Shown in pieces: positions 1 to 8,222 of a DNA stretch of 64,000 nt (position 1 is its first letter; the number at the start of each line of letters is the position of its first letter). The notes beneath the pieces were generated by a model. The model made no database searches. It had not been told where the DNA came from and was given only the letters and a program-made list of their open reading frames with translations. This DNA is from Actinoplanes sp. SE50/110 (lineage in GTDB: Bacteria > Actinomycetota > Actinomycetes > Mycobacteriales > Micromonosporaceae), in assembly GCF_900119315.1 (NCBI RefSeq), contig NZ_LT827010.1, positions 7,372,001 to 7,436,000 on the forward strand. The letters are read 5' to 3'. The translations under genes and the position numbers were made by a program.

Positions 1-1544
1 ACCAGGAAGACGTGCGCCCCGGTGACCAGGGTGTTGCCCCAGCTGGCGCTCTGGAAGCCCACGCCGTCCACGACCAACTGGACGACCCGGTTGTTGGGTG
101 CCGTGTTCGGCGCGATCACCAGCGCGCTGGTGTAGGAGTACGCGTTGTTCAGCGTGTGTGAACCGCTGGCCGTGGTGACCACCAGCGCGACGTTGCTGGC
201 GGGCGCGTGCCGCGGCGTCCTGGCCGTGAACGCGGTGGTGCTCAGCGGGTTGATGTCGGTCAGCGGCACGCCGCCCAGCGTCGCCGAGATCAGGGTCGGG
301 TCGGTCGGGAACGCGGTGCCGGTGACGGTGATCAGGCTGCCACCCAGCGCCGGGCCGGCCTTCGGCGAGACCCCGGTCGAGGTCTGGATCGTGGTCACCT
401 TGTACGGGTTGGCGACGACCAGGTTGGACGTCCCGTTCCCGGAGCCGTCGTAGATGCACAGGTTCCAGGTGATCGACCCGGCTGAGCCGAACGCCGTGCT
501 GGCGTCGTTCGCGGTCCCGTAGAACGCCGGGGCGGTCGTGGCCAGGCGGGTGTTCGACAGCTTCCGGACACTGTTCACCGGGTCGACCGGAATGTTGGTG
601 GCTGTCACGCCGGAGTCGTAGGCCGCCGGGCATGCTCCGCTGGTGAAGATGACGCCCGGGTTGTCGATGCCGGCCAGGAACTGGTTCGGCGAGGTGATGT
701 TCAGGCCGTTGCCGCCCTGCCACGGGCCGGTGGTCTGGCTCAGTTGCAGCTGCCCGGCGGTGTAGGGCACCACCGAGAACAGCGCCGCGGACGAGGTGTT
801 GCCGTTGTACAGGCAAATGTTGTAGGCGGTGGGGTTGGCGGTGGTGGAGACGACACCGGCCGGCACGGTGAGACTGGCTACCGTGTCGGAGGTCCGGGTC
901 ACCGTGGTGGCCAGGTTCGCCGTCGGCGTGCCGTAGGTCTGCGAGCAGTCCGAAGTGTTGAGGGTGAACGCCGCACCGATCGTCGTGACACCGGTGAAGA
1001 TCGGCCCGCCGGTGCCGGCGGTGAGGGTGACCGTGTTACCGCCACCGGTCACACCGGCCGCCGGCGACGGCGTCGCGGGCGTCCCGACGTAGAAGGGGTA
1101 GCCGGCCGCCGCACCTTCCCGCGTGCTGGTGCCGCCCGTGACGCCGGCGTACACGCAGGCGATGTACCGCTTGGCCTGTCCGTTGGTGCCCGGCGAGACG
1201 CCGGTGGGGACCGTGAAGGTCACTGTTCCGGGCGTGCCGCCCGACTGCGCCGCAGCCGCTGTCACGTTCGCCGACACGATCGACGTGGTGGGCGTGGTGT
1301 AGGTGGCCGCGCAGGTGCCCGTCGTGATGATCTGGACGCGGGTGCTGCCGGTGGCCGTGGTGAAGTTCGGGGACGGGGCGGTGTCGTTGATGGTGACACT
1401 GCCACCCACCGGCGCGACCGGGGGTGTTACCGAGGAGGCGGCGAACGCCGCCTGGGGGTAGACGAGCAGAGCGGCACCGACCACCCCGGTCGTCAGACCA
1501 ACACGCGCCCACCGGGGACGCGCGGCATTTCTGGACTTACGCAT
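1..1544 (-). CDS. Secreted IPT/TIG-type surface protein, 3' end beyond the window
   Basis: The frame is open from an ATG at 1544 to the left edge, giving about 514 residues with no stop. The start has a GGAGG-type site just upstream (AGGAGGACC on the minus strand). The N-terminus (MRKSRNAARPRW, a hydrophobic stretch, then PQAAFA) is a Sec signal peptide cut near residue 36. The rest is Thr/Ser/Gly/Val-rich beta-sandwich sequence with regularly spaced Cys, as in secreted adhesin-like proteins. Near residue 405 the stretch STGVSPKAGPALGGSLITVTG has the IPT/TIG signature (xxxSPxxGpxxGGtxVtvtG). It is probably a surface or matrix protein; the ligand is unknown. The C-terminus and any anchor lie outside the window. 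Confidence 0.8.
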   Translation of the reverse strand, partial: MRKSRNAARPRWARVGLTTGVVGAALLVYPQAAFAASSVTPPVAPVGGSVTINDTAPSPNFTTATGSTRVQIITTGTCAATYTTPTTSIVSANVTAAAAQSGGTPGTVTFTVPTGVSPGTNGQAKRYIACVYAGVTGGTSTREGAAAGYPFYVGTPATPSPAAGVTGGGNTVTLTAGTGGPIFTGVTTIGAAFTLNTSDCSQTYGTPTANLATTVTRTSDTVASLTVPAGVVSTTANPTAYNICLYNGNTSSAALFSVVPYTAGQLQLSQTTGPWQGGNGLNITSPNQFLAGIDNPGVIFTSGACPAAYDSGVTATNIPVDPVNSVRKLSNTRLATTAPAFYGTANDASTAFGSAGSITWNLCIYDGSGNGTSNLVVANPYKVTTIQTSTGVSPKAGPALGGSLITVTGTAFPTDPTLISATLGGVPLTDINPLSTTAFTARTPRHAPASNVALVVTTASGSHTLNNAYSYTSALVIAPNTAPNNRVVQLVVDGVGFQSASWGNTLVTGAHVFL

Positions 1545-1846
1545 GCGAGGTCCTCCTACGGGTCCCAACGGACCACGTCGCTGGATTGCTGGGCCCAGGC
1601 GTCCGGATGAACCGTCGCGGGCCGTCTCGCCGGAAGCGTAACTATTCGTGGGGGTTCAGTAGCGTAGAGTAAGAAAGATCCTGATATGTCAGACCAAAGG
1701 ACCGGCATCGACGGGAATCGCGATAAACGCTGCCAGGAAGGCTCGCCTAACACACCCGCCCATTTCCCGGAGCCCATTCCCGCCTTCCGAAAACGTGCTC
1801 GAATTGGCAGGTCCATCGCGAGACCACATTCCTGGGAAGGCCAGCC
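1545..1846. other. Divergent intergenic region between the IPT protein and DUF1540 genes
   Basis: About 300 bases without a gene. It holds the promoters of the two flanking divergent genes and includes the only notably AT-rich patch nearby (1636-1700). I see no RNA gene or strong palindrome. Confidence 0.5.
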
Positions 1847-2134
1847 ATGACACAGATGATGAATATGCCGCGGGTCCAGACCTGCACGGTCACCGACTGC
1901 GGCTACAACCACGACGGGTGCACCGCGTTCGCGATCACCATCGGGGACCTGAACGCCGAGTGCGACACGTTCGTCGGCTCCGGGCTCACCGGCGGGATGG
2001 GCGTCGCCACCGCCCAGGTGGGCGCCTGCAAACGGGCCGACTGCAAGTACAACCACGACCTGGAGTGTCAGGCCCCGGCGATCACCGTGGGCGCGTCGGC
2101 CGACCGGGCCGACTGCCTGACCTACGAGAAGTAG
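1847..2134 (+). CDS. Small Cys-rich DUF1540-like protein
   Basis: A 95-residue protein with two copies of a Cys motif: CTVTDCGYNHDGC near residues 13-25 and CKRADCKYNHDLEC near 61-74. Each is followed by an AITIG/AITVG strand and a later Cys. This duplicated CxxxxCxYNxxxxC pattern matches the DUF1540 family of small, probably metal-binding proteins of unknown function. The ATG at 1847 is preceded by GGGAAGG at a suitable distance. It stands alone, upstream of the Nudix cassette. There is no signal peptide, so it is probably cytoplasmic. A zinc-binding role is inferred only from the Cys spacing. Confidence 0.8.
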   Translation: MTQMMNMPRVQTCTVTDCGYNHDGCTAFAITIGDLNAECDTFVGSGLTGGMGVATAQVGACKRADCKYNHDLECQAPAITVGASADRADCLTYEK

Positions 2135-2179
2135 ACAGGCCGCACTCCCCTGCCGCCGCCCGGCCGGGCGGCGGCAGTG

Positions 2180-2238
2180 TTGACACCGGGTATCGAGCGC
2201 GCTAAGTTCATCTCACATCGAGTATTACTCAAGTTGAG
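2180..2238 (+). promoter_or_regulatory. Promoter and palindromic operator of the Nudix/vWA cassette
   Basis: TTGACA (2180-2185), 17 bases, then TAAGTT (2203-2208) fits a housekeeping sigma-70 promoter. Downstream, CTCAAGTTGAG (2228-2238) is a palindrome around a central G, lying between the expected transcription start and the ribosome binding site of the NrtR-like gene. This position suits autorepression. The operator role is inference. Confidence 0.55.
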
Positions 2239-2250
2239 AAGGACCTGATC

Positions 2251-3012
2251 ATGGTGGACGAGGCGAGCTTCCTGGCCGGCTACAACCCCCGGGACTACCC
2301 CTCCGTCGCCGTGACCGTCGACGTCGTCGCGCTGACCATCCGGGACGGGCAGCTCTGCGTGCTGCTGGTCGAGCGCGGCGAGCAGCCGTTCGCCGGCCAC
2401 CGCGCGCTGCCCGGCGGCTTCGTCCGCGAGGAGACCCTCGACCGGGCCGCGCTGCGGGAGCTGGCCGAGGAGACCGGGCTGGCCCCCGGGCCGGAGGCCG
2501 ACGCCGACCTGGAGCGGGTCTGGCTGGAGCAGTTGCGGACCTACGGCGATCCGGGGCGCGACCCGCGCATGCGGGTGATCACCGTGGCCTACCTGGCATT
2601 CGCGCCGCACCTGCCGGAGCCGACCGCGGGCAGCGACGCGGCCGGGGCCTACTGGGTGCCGGTCGACGAGGCCAAGGATCTGGCCTTCGACCACGACCAG
2701 GTGCTCGCCGACGGCCTGGAGCGGGCCCGCGCCAAGCTGGAGTACACGCCGCTGGCCACCGCCTTCGTCGGCACCGAGTTCACCATCTCCGAGCTGCGGT
2801 CGGTCTACGCCGCGGTCTGGGGCGAGGAGCTGCACGCCGGCAACTTCCACCGCAAGGTGCTCTCGGTGCCCGGCTTCGTGGAGAGCACCGGCGAGACGGC
2901 GGCGCGCGGCGGCGAGCGGGGCGGGCCCAAGGCACGGCTCTACCGGGCCGGCGACGCGCGGTCGCTGCACCCCGCCCTGTTGCGGCCGACACGGGAGGAC
3001 GGGGTGCGATGA
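2251..3012 (+). CDS. NrtR-like Nudix-domain transcriptional regulator / Nudix hydrolase
   Basis: 253 residues. Residues 16-150 form a Nudix fold with a full Nudix box at 55-77 (G-x5-E-x7-REL-x-EE-x-GL). Residues about 165-240 form a winged helix (FTISELRSVYAAVWG, then NFHRKVL) as in NrtR regulators, which bind NAD-derived ADP-ribose through the Nudix domain. NrtR members often have a decayed box. Here it is intact, so hydrolysis of an ADP-ribose-like nucleotide is possible alongside DNA binding. The ATG at 2251 has a GAAGGA site. Its stop overlaps the next start (ATGA at 3009-3012), so it heads a coupled operon. Autoregulation through the palindrome at 2228-2238 is likely. Confidence 0.85.
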   Translation: MVDEASFLAGYNPRDYPSVAVTVDVVALTIRDGQLCVLLVERGEQPFAGHRALPGGFVREETLDRAALRELAEETGLAPGPEADADLERVWLEQLRTYGDPGRDPRMRVITVAYLAFAPHLPEPTAGSDAAGAYWVPVDEAKDLAFDHDQVLADGLERARAKLEYTPLATAFVGTEFTISELRSVYAAVWGEELHAGNFHRKVLSVPGFVESTGETAARGGERGGPKARLYRAGDARSLHPALLRPTREDGVR

Positions 3013-4034
3013 ACCCGGGGTACGCCACCGCCGAGCAGCGGACACGGACCAGTCACCGGATCTCCTTCGAGGACGCGGCCGCCCGGATCGCGGCGGCCCG
3101 CACCTTCGCCGAGCTGATCGACTCCGGGCTGATCGACAGCAGAGCACTGGGGATCGAGCGGCGCACCGCGAGCGGGACGGCGTTCGTGAACGCCCGGCAC
3201 GCGTACCGGACGCTGGCCAGGATCGTGCATCCGGACGCGGCCGGGGCGGCCCGCCGCGAGCCGGCGACCGCGGCGTTCGCCCGGCTCAGCGCGCTCTACC
3301 ACGAGCGCGGCGTGGACGGACACGTCAAGCCGGAGAGGACGCGGTGGACAGCCCGGCCGCTGTTCGCCGAGGGGGACATCGCCGAGCTGTTCGAGGACGG
3401 CGACCTGCTCCTCAAGATCGCCCGCGACCCGGCCGACAACGACCTGATGGCGGCCGAGGCGAACGCCCTGCGCCGGCTGAACACGCACGGACGACCCGGC
3501 TTCCGGGCCTATGCGCCCAGGCTGACCCGATCGTTCAGCTACCACGGACGTACCGTCAATGTCCTGACCCGGCAACGCGGCTTCCGCGACCTGGCGACGG
3601 CGACCGATCGGGGACTGCCCGACCTGGTGTGGATCTGGCGCCGGCTGCTGGCCGGCCTGGGCTGGGCGCACCGCGCCGGCGTGGTGCACGGCGCCGTGTT
3701 CGAGGAACACGTGCTGATCGACCCCCGGGTGCGCGGCCTGGTCCTGATCGACTGGTGTTACGCCACCCCCGTCGGCGCGCGACCGAGAGCGCTCATCGCA
3801 CGCCACGAGCATCGGTATCCCTTCGAGGTGCCGGCCGGGCAGCCGGTCACCGCCGCCACCGATCTCCACCTCGCGACCAGCCTGATGAAACGGCTGTTCG
3901 GGACGGACATGCCACTGCCTCTACGCCGGTTCGCCGACGGCTGCCTGTACGACGCGCCACGGATGCGCCCGCAGAACGCGTGGCGGCTCCTGGCCGAATT
4001 CGATGAGTTGGTCCCCCCGCGGTACCGGATCTAG
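3009..4034 (+). CDS. J-domain-like protein fused to a pseudokinase domain
   Basis: 341 residues. Residues about 58-100 resemble a short J-domain, with helix AYRTLARIV followed by HPD (74-76), the Hsp70-stimulating tripeptide. The second half resembles an ABC1/RIO/phosphotransferase-type kinase: candidate Lys136, Glu150, a loop at 227-236 (VVHGAVFEEHVL) and a metal-site-like IDW (Asp248). The catalytic loop has Gly-Ala where active kinases have Arg-Asp, and His instead of Asn, so it is probably a pseudokinase or nucleotide sensor. The start overlaps the Nudix stop, and the vWA gene follows 12 bases later. Partners in the cassette are inferred from this coupling. The exact family name is not known to me. 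Confidence 0.7.
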   Translation: MNPGYATAEQRTRTSHRISFEDAAARIAAARTFAELIDSGLIDSRALGIERRTASGTAFVNARHAYRTLARIVHPDAAGAARREPATAAFARLSALYHERGVDGHVKPERTRWTARPLFAEGDIAELFEDGDLLLKIARDPADNDLMAAEANALRRLNTHGRPGFRAYAPRLTRSFSYHGRTVNVLTRQRGFRDLATATDRGLPDLVWIWRRLLAGLGWAHRAGVVHGAVFEEHVLIDPRVRGLVLIDWCYATPVGARPRALIARHEHRYPFEVPAGQPVTAATDLHLATSLMKRLFGTDMPLPLRRFADGCLYDAPRMRPQNAWRLLAEFDELVPPRYRI

Positions 4035-4046
4035 AAGGAGCACATC

Positions 4047-4901
4047 ATGGGAAGCGGACGCTGGTCCACCGACGTCTGGACCGCCGCCGAGAACTACCGC
4101 GCGGCGACCGGGCAGAGCGCCTTCGCGTACAGCGACAGCGGCGCCCGGCAGGCGCACCCGGCGCTCGACCCGCGGGGCGTCTTCATGCGGGAGAGCCGGG
4201 ACAGCCGGGAGCACCCGGCGAGCACCCCGATCGTGGTGATGTTCGATGTGACCGGGTCGATGCGGCACGTGCCGCGGGTGCTGCAGACGAAGCTGCCGCA
4301 GCTGCTCGGCCTGCTCACCCGCCGGGGCTACGCGACCGATCCGCAGATCATGTTCGGCGCGATCGGGGACGCCACCTGCGACCGGGTACCGCTGCAGGTC
4401 GGCCAGTTCGAGTCGGACAACCGGATGGACGAGGACCTGTCCCGGATCGTGCTGGAGGGCGGCGGGGGCGGCGGCCGGCGCGAGTCGTACGAGCTGGCCA
4501 TGTACTTCCTGGCCCGGCACGTGGTGATGGACTCGATGATCACCCGCGGGAGGAAGGGCTACCTGTTCCTGATCGGCGACGAGATGCCGTACGACACGGT
4601 CAAGCCGGACGAGGTGCGTGCCGTGATCGGCGACGAGCTGCCGCAGGCCCTGCCGACCCGGGAGGTGCTCGCCGAACTGCGGCGCAAGTTCGAGGTGTTC
4701 TTCATCCTGCCGACCGCCGCCGGGCACGGCGGCGACCGGGCGATCCTGGCCGCCTGGCGGGACCTGCTCGGGCAGCACGTGCTGGAGCTCGACAACGTCG
4801 ACGAGGTCTGCGAGACCATCGCCGGCGCGGTCGGGATGTGCGAGGAGAACACCGGCCCGGCGGCCCCGCGATCGCTGGCCGGCAGCCTGCGGAGGTGGTG
4901 A
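4047..4901 (+). CDS. vWA domain protein
   Basis: 284 residues, almost entirely a von Willebrand A fold. Strand PIVVMFDVTGS (61-71) carries the MIDAS motif DxTGS (Asp67, Ser71), and later strands include YLFLIGDE and FEVFFILPTA. A Gly run (about 139-144) marks a loop. There is no signal peptide or membrane segment, so it is a cytoplasmic metal-dependent adaptor, not an adhesin. AAGGAG precedes the ATG. The stop overlaps the next start by one base (TGATG at 4899-4903). vWA proteins paired with kinase-like proteins occur in TerY-type stress systems, which is a comparison and not an identification. Confidence 0.8.
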   Translation: MGSGRWSTDVWTAAENYRAATGQSAFAYSDSGARQAHPALDPRGVFMRESRDSREHPASTPIVVMFDVTGSMRHVPRVLQTKLPQLLGLLTRRGYATDPQIMFGAIGDATCDRVPLQVGQFESDNRMDEDLSRIVLEGGGGGGRRESYELAMYFLARHVVMDSMITRGRKGYLFLIGDEMPYDTVKPDEVRAVIGDELPQALPTREVLAELRRKFEVFFILPTAAGHGGDRAILAAWRDLLGQHVLELDNVDEVCETIAGAVGMCEENTGPAAPRSLAGSLRRW

Positions 4902-6127
4902 TGGAGCACGTGGCCGTCGTCGATCTGGGCTACGGGGACGCCGGCAAGGGCACGGTGGTCGACGCGCTGTGCCGGTCCGGCCGGGTGCGGGCGGTGCTGC
5001 GCTTCAACGGGGGTGCGCAGGCCGCGCACAACGTGGTGACCGACGACGGGCGGCACCACACGTTCAGCCAGTTCGGCGCCGGCACGCTGCGCGGGGTGCC
5101 GACCCACCTGACCCGGTTCATGCTGGTCGACCCGCTGGCGCTGGCCGCCGAGGCGGGCGCCCTGGGCAACCCGTTCGAGCTGCTCACCGTCGACGGCGAC
5201 GCGCTGCTGACCACCCCGTGGCACCGGGCCGCGAACCGGCGGCGGGAACGCGCCGAGCGGCACGGTTCGTGCGGGATGGGTGTCGGCGAGACGATGGCGT
5301 ACGCGCTGGCCGAGCCGGATGCGCCGCGGGTCGCCGACGTGCTGCACCCGGCGCGGCTGCGGCGCCGCCTGGCCAAGGTCCGGGAGGCGTACGGGTTCGG
5401 CGACGCGCCACTCGACGACGTCGCCGACGCGTTCACCGCGTTCGGCCGGGCCGTCCGGATCACCCACGAGAGCCACACGATGCGGCTGCTCGCCGAGGGC
5501 CCGTGCGTCTTCGAGGGCGCGCAGGGTGTGCTGCTCGACGAGTGGCGCGGCTGGCACCCGCACACCACCTGGTCGACGACCACGTTCGCGAACGTGGCGG
5601 AGTTGTGCCCGTCGTTCCGCCGGCTCGGGGTGGTGCGCACCTACACGACCCGGCACGGGGCCGGCCCGTTCGTCACCGAGGATCCGCTGCTGGACCTGCC
5701 GGAGGCGCACAACGGGACGGACGAGTGGCAGGGTGCGTTCCGGGCCGGGCACTTCGACGCGGTCGCCCACCGGTACGCGGTCGAGGTGGCCGGCGGCATC
5801 GACGAGCTGGCCGTCACCCATCTGGACGTGCCGGCCCGCGAGCCCGCATTGAAGATCTGCACGTCGTACGTGGTGGACGGCGAGCGGGTCGACCGGATCG
5901 TGCCGGGCCCGCACCGCGACCTGGCACACCAGGCGGGGCTGACCGCGTGGCTGGGCCGGGCCCGGCCCGCTGACCTGCACCGGCCCCCCGACTGGGCACG
6001 GGAGATCGGCGCTCTTCTCGGCGCGCCGGTAACCCTGGAGTCGTACGGGCCGCGCGCCGGTGACAAGCGGATGGTCCCGGAGGGAGTAGCCCGTCCGGTG
6101 CGGATACGCCGTGCAGCGTATTGCTGA
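4901..6127 (+). CDS. Divergent adenylosuccinate synthetase (PurA) paralogue
   Basis: 408 residues against about 430 for PurA. The P-loop-like element is GYGDAGKG (10-17), keeping the catalytic Asp13 but differing from the usual GDEGKG. His43 lies in AAHNVV, matching the second catalytic residue. EGAQG (205-209) and YTTRHGAGPF are PurA hallmarks. The central GIGP-type loop is replaced by CGMGVGE, and the GGNNAGH element by GGAQAAH. It should therefore bind GTP and a nucleotide, and may join an amino acid or other amine to a purine-like substrate. The start at 4901 is chosen because GGAGGTGGTG precedes it and it overlaps the vWA stop. The last gene of the cassette; unlikely to be the housekeeping PurA. 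Confidence 0.8.
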   Translation: MEHVAVVDLGYGDAGKGTVVDALCRSGRVRAVLRFNGGAQAAHNVVTDDGRHHTFSQFGAGTLRGVPTHLTRFMLVDPLALAAEAGALGNPFELLTVDGDALLTTPWHRAANRRRERAERHGSCGMGVGETMAYALAEPDAPRVADVLHPARLRRRLAKVREAYGFGDAPLDDVADAFTAFGRAVRITHESHTMRLLAEGPCVFEGAQGVLLDEWRGWHPHTTWSTTTFANVAELCPSFRRLGVVRTYTTRHGAGPFVTEDPLLDLPEAHNGTDEWQGAFRAGHFDAVAHRYAVEVAGGIDELAVTHLDVPAREPALKICTSYVVDGERVDRIVPGPHRDLAHQAGLTAWLGRARPADLHRPPDWAREIGALLGAPVTLESYGPRAGDKRMVPEGVARPVRIRRAAYC

Positions 6128-6182
6128 GCGTGACGGCCCGGCCGGATGCTGAGGTGGTCGCATCCGGGAAGGGAGAGGCCCC

Positions 6183-6605
6183 ATGCGGGCTCTGTATCGG
6201 GCACTCGCCGGGCTGATCGCACTCAGTGTGGTCGTCCAGGCCGCGGTCCTCGCCGCCGCGTGGTTCATCGTCATCAAGGACACCGACAACGGTGTCGTCT
6301 TCGACAAGAACAATGAGGGAAACTGGGGGCACGCCGCGCACGGCATCATCGGGATGATGGTCGTCCCGCTGCTCGCCCTGCTCCTGCTGATCATCTCGTT
6401 CTTCGCCCGGATCCCGGGCGGCGTCAAGTGGGCGCTGATCACCGTCGGCGTGGTCGCCCTGCAGATCGTGCTGGCCATGGTCAGCTTCGGGGTGCCGGTG
6501 ATCGGCGCCCTGCACGGCATCAACGCGTTCGCGGTCGCCGGCGTCGCCTCGATCGCCATGCGTCAGGCGCGGGAATCGATCGCCCCGCCGGTCGCCGTCG
6601 CCTGA
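6183..6605 (+). CDS. Four-helix membrane protein, DUF6220-like
   Basis: 140 residues with four hydrophobic segments (about 8-31, 56-80, 84-106, 110-125) and a polar extracytoplasmic loop (KDTDNGVVFDKNNEGNWGH) ending in His residues. It resembles small membrane proteins I know as DUF6220, of unknown function. GGGAAGGGAGAGG precedes the ATG. The TGA overlaps the ATG of the multicopper oxidase (TGATG, 6603-6607), so the two are translationally coupled. The loop and helix His residues could bind copper or haem, which is speculation. Confidence 0.75.
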   Translation: MRALYRALAGLIALSVVVQAAVLAAAWFIVIKDTDNGVVFDKNNEGNWGHAAHGIIGMMVVPLLALLLLIISFFARIPGGVKWALITVGVVALQIVLAMVSFGVPVIGALHGINAFAVAGVASIAMRQARESIAPPVAVA

Positions 6606-8152
6606 TGCGCACCTCGTTCCGGGCCGCCATCGCCGGGGTGGCGGCCCTCGCCGTGCTCGGACCGGTCGGGTATTTCTGGTACGACAGCCTGGTTCCCGGC
6701 ACCTACGACATGGCCGCGATGGGCTATCCGGACAGCGGCGGCGGACCGGCGGTGGCGCACGACCACGGCGTCGGGATGTCGGTCGCCGACCTGAGGGGCC
6801 CGAGCGGAACCCCGGATGTCGCGGTCACCCTGGTCGCCCGCAAGGAGGGCGCGAGGTACACGCTGAACGGCAGCACGCCCGGCCCGGCGATCCGCGCCGT
6901 CCAGGGCCAGCTCATCCAGGTGACGCTGGTGAACGCATCGGTCCCGGACGGGGTGACCCTGCACTGGCACGGCGTCGACGTGCCGAACGGTGAGGACGGT
7001 GTGGCCGGGGTGACCCAGGACGCGGTCCGGGAGGGGCAGAGCTTCGTCTACCGCTTCGTCGCCAAGGATGCCGGCACCTACTGGTACCACTCCCACCAGG
7101 TCTCCCACGAGCAGGTGAAGAACGGCCTCTTCGGCGCCCTGGTGATCACTCCGCGCGCCGAGCCGGCCGCGACCACCACCGGGCAGGCCGAGCCGTCGCA
7201 GGTCGCGATGGTCCATACCTATCAGGGCAAACGGACGATCAACGGCACGCCCGGGTCGTCCCCGCTGACCACCGCCACGGTTCGGCTGATCAACACGGAC
7301 GCCGGCCCGATCCGGGTGTGGGTGACCGGCACGACCTTCCGGATCATCGCCGTCGACGGCCGGGACGTCCACGAGCCGGGCCCGATCCGGGACCGAAACG
7401 TCCTGCTCACCGCCGGCGGCCGGGTCGACCTGCACCTGGACACCCCCGGCCGGATCGACGTCGGCGGCGACGCGGCCCTGGTCTCTCCCGAAGGCCGGCC
7501 CGCAACCGAAAGCCCGGCCGCGAGCCCAGGCCCGGCCGCAGACCCCGGCCCGGCAGCAGACCCCGGCCCGACCGCTAGCACAGGCCCGGCCGCAGACCCC
7601 GGCCCGACCGCCGGCAGAAGCCCGGCCGCGGTCCTGCAGGCCGCCCCGCTCCCCCGCGAAACGGTCGATCTCCTGGCCTACGGCACGCCGGCCCCGCTCG
7701 GCTTCGACCCGGCCGAAGCCGGCCGCCGTTTCCGGTACGACATCGGCCGCCGCTTCGGCTTCCTCGACGGCCGGCCCGGCATGTGGTGGACGGTGAACGG
7801 CCACCTCTTCCCGGACCTCCCGATGTTCATGGTCGGCACCGGCGACATCGTCCGGATGACCCTGCACAACGGCAGCGGCGAGGTGCACCCGATGCACCTG
7901 CACGGCCATCACGTGGTCGTGCTCAGCCGCAACGGCGTCGTCGCCACCGGCAGCCCGTGGTGGACCGACTCGCTGGACGTGGCCGACGGCGACACCTACG
8001 AGATCGCCTTCGTCGCCGACAACCCGGGCATCTGGGCCGACCACTGCCACAACCTGGACCATGTCCCGGAGGGCCTGGTCGTCCACCTCGCCTACGCCGG
8101 CGTCCACAGCGCGTTCCAGGTCGGCGGCCCGCACCACAACACCCCCGAGTAG
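6605..8152 (+). CDS. Multicopper oxidase (laccase/CueO-like), membrane-anchored or exported
   Basis: 515 residues from the ATG overlapping the preceding stop. One N-terminal hydrophobic segment (7-25) exports or anchors it. Four copper motifs are present: HWHG (120-123), YWYHSH (His162, His164), HPMHLHG (428-434) and HCHNLDH (480-486). These supply the type 1, 2 and 3 sites. The residue ten places after Cys481 is Leu491 rather than Met, a change linked to higher redox potential in fungal laccases. An Ala/Pro/Gly repeat linker (about 300-340) joins the cupredoxin domains. It probably oxidises Cu(I), phenols or metals outside the membrane with O2 as acceptor. Confidence 0.9.
   Translation: MRTSFRAAIAGVAALAVLGPVGYFWYDSLVPGTYDMAAMGYPDSGGGPAVAHDHGVGMSVADLRGPSGTPDVAVTLVARKEGARYTLNGSTPGPAIRAVQGQLIQVTLVNASVPDGVTLHWHGVDVPNGEDGVAGVTQDAVREGQSFVYRFVAKDAGTYWYHSHQVSHEQVKNGLFGALVITPRAEPAATTTGQAEPSQVAMVHTYQGKRTINGTPGSSPLTTATVRLINTDAGPIRVWVTGTTFRIIAVDGRDVHEPGPIRDRNVLLTAGGRVDLHLDTPGRIDVGGDAALVSPEGRPATESPAASPGPAADPGPAADPGPTASTGPAADPGPTAGRSPAAVLQAAPLPRETVDLLAYGTPAPLGFDPAEAGRRFRYDIGRRFGFLDGRPGMWWTVNGHLFPDLPMFMVGTGDIVRMTLHNGSGEVHPMHLHGHHVVVLSRNGVVATGSPWWTDSLDVADGDTYEIAFVADNPGIWADHCHNLDHVPEGLVVHLAYAGVHSAFQVGGPHHNTPE
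7500..7625 (+). repeat. In-frame Pro/Ala/Gly repeat linker in the multicopper oxidase
   Basis: Imperfect repeats of a unit reading GPAADPGP/GPTA in the oxidase frame. They make a flexible interdomain linker; unit length is 12-30 bases and irregular. Confidence 0.7.
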
Positions 8153-8222
8153 GTGCCGCCGGCGTAGCGCACCACCCGGTCCTCGCCGCCGCTCCGGTCA
8201 CCGGCCGAAAGGTTGCACGCTT

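Noticed and set aside
8153..8222. Small gene or terminator between convergent oxidase and AAA genes
   Set aside because: Only 70 bases, no clear hairpin, no coding signal.
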